From positions 124,001-188,000 of the forward strand of contig JAEYWD010000094.1 in assembly GCA_023429135.1 (NCBI GenBank): a DNA stretch of 64,000 bases, written 5' to 3'. Below the pieces are notes generated by a model that saw only the letters and a program-made list of their open reading frames with translations, was not told where the DNA came from and searched no databases. Within the stretch, counting starts at the first letter, position 1. Each line of letters starts with the position of its first letter. The translations under genes were made by a program, and so were the position numbers. Below are positions 63,652 through 64,000 of the stretch, in pieces. The stretch comes from Bacteroidota bacterium (lineage in GTDB: Bacteria > Bacteroidota > Bacteroidia > Bacteroidales > JAAUTT01).

Positions 63652-64000
63652 TTATAATTTATATTTTTCTGCAAATAACTTAACTTTATCTTCCTCACCA
63701 AACATTACCTGCACTGTTTGATCGCCTGTATCAATAAAAACATAGCGTTCTTTCAATCCTGAGTCCTTGAGGGCAGTGTTCAGCAGAGCCAAAACTGTTT
63801 CAACTTCGTACCAGTCGCCTATATCGGGTGGATTGGCAATATAAACTTTATTGTTAGCATAAAGGCATACGCGGTAAGTATAAGTGTTATCAGGTTTTTC
63901 ACTGGCAAACATCCATGCTTTGATGTTTTCGAACTTGCCGTTGCTGTTTTTCGAGAGGGTTAAAATCAGTTCGTCGTAATCAACCGGTACTATGCCGGTT
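63652..64000 (-). CDS. C-terminal part of an unknown soluble protein (cut by window edge)
   Basis: The frame is open from the right edge to the stop at 63652, at least 115 residues, so the true start is beyond the window; the internal ATG at 63912 is not the start. Motifs GDWYEVETVLALLNTALKDSG and YVFIDTGDQTVQVMFG suggest an alpha/beta fold. It is followed by the DUF416 gene. Unknown function. Confidence 0.65.
   Translation of the reverse strand, partial: TGIVPVDYDELILTLSKNSNGKFENIKAWMFASEKPDNTYTYRVCLYANNKVYIANPPDIGDWYEVETVLALLNTALKDSGLKERYVFIDTGDQTVQVMFGEEDKVKLFAEKYKL

Noticed and set aside
1..64000. CRISPR array
   Set aside because: No set of regularly spaced identical repeats with unique spacers was seen; the only periodic array (44604-44939) is a continuous tandem repeat.
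1..64000. rRNA operon or complete insertion sequence
   Set aside because: No rRNA-like sequence, transposase or flanking terminal repeats with target duplications were recognised.

Overview
This window comes from a moderately AT-rich Bacteroidota genome, most likely class Bacteroidia. The evidence is a type IX secretion C-terminal sorting tail on a 1460-residue protein, a GldH gliding lipoprotein, a DUF6150 protein, an arsEFG-type arsenic locus of the Bacteroides kind, and two near-perfect Bacteroidetes promoters (TTTG-N19-TAnnTTTG) in front of gltX and the PSP1/RicT gene. No phage and no complete insertion sequence was seen. Accessory loci alternate with ordinary housekeeping blocks.

Layout. 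1-8.2 kb: the end of an unknown gene, a PAS-LuxR regulator, then a compact four-gene cluster. Its first gene encodes a 1918-residue protein without a signal peptide that joins two subtilisin domains, a caspase-like domain and an alpha/beta-hydrolase. It is followed by a LecA/PA-IL-like lectin, a 69-residue protein and a small membrane protein. This is the best candidate for an undescribed system, possibly an intracellular conflict or cell-death module. 8.2-18.4 kb: a decayed gene fragment, a PQQ propeller protein, a REP-like palindrome, DUF3108, tsaB, a MacA/TolC-type efflux pair, a YgjP-like peptidase, an orphan protein with an integrase-like arm domain, a ProX-type deacylase and an EamA transporter. 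18.5-20 kb: tRNA-Ser(CGA) followed by a damaged HigBA toxin-antitoxin pair with a large inverted repeat. 20-25.7 kb: a two-regulator arsenic resistance island (acr3, arsC, arsR, a ProC-like gene, a permease, arsG, arsF, a thioredoxin, a second arsR).

25.7-34.2 kb: a translationally coupled acyltransferase/GH20-like pair, an ECF sigma/anti-sigma pair, a DUF6090-like protein, an AraC regulator, a serine hydrolase and a lipoprotein. 34.5-39.7 kb: the kelch/FN3/CUB-like secreted protein and a second PAS-LuxR regulator. 39.7-45.8 kb: a sparse accessory stretch with two matching palindromes, four envelope-related genes ending in a peptidoglycan amidase, a GC-rich patch, and a 16-copy 21-bp minisatellite that reads as KLP heptads. 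46-54 kb: a type I restriction-modification operon with three extra genes (macrodomain, AAA ATPase, nuclease-like) between hsdS and hsdR, the second strong defence candidate. 54-64 kb: small Bacteroidota-specific proteins, then gltX, ricT-like, gldH, trmB, an alkyltransferase-like gene, a TlpA-type thioredoxin protein, DUF416 and a gene cut by the window edge.

All family calls come from reading motifs and remembered family signatures. No database search was run, and residue numbers were counted by hand.
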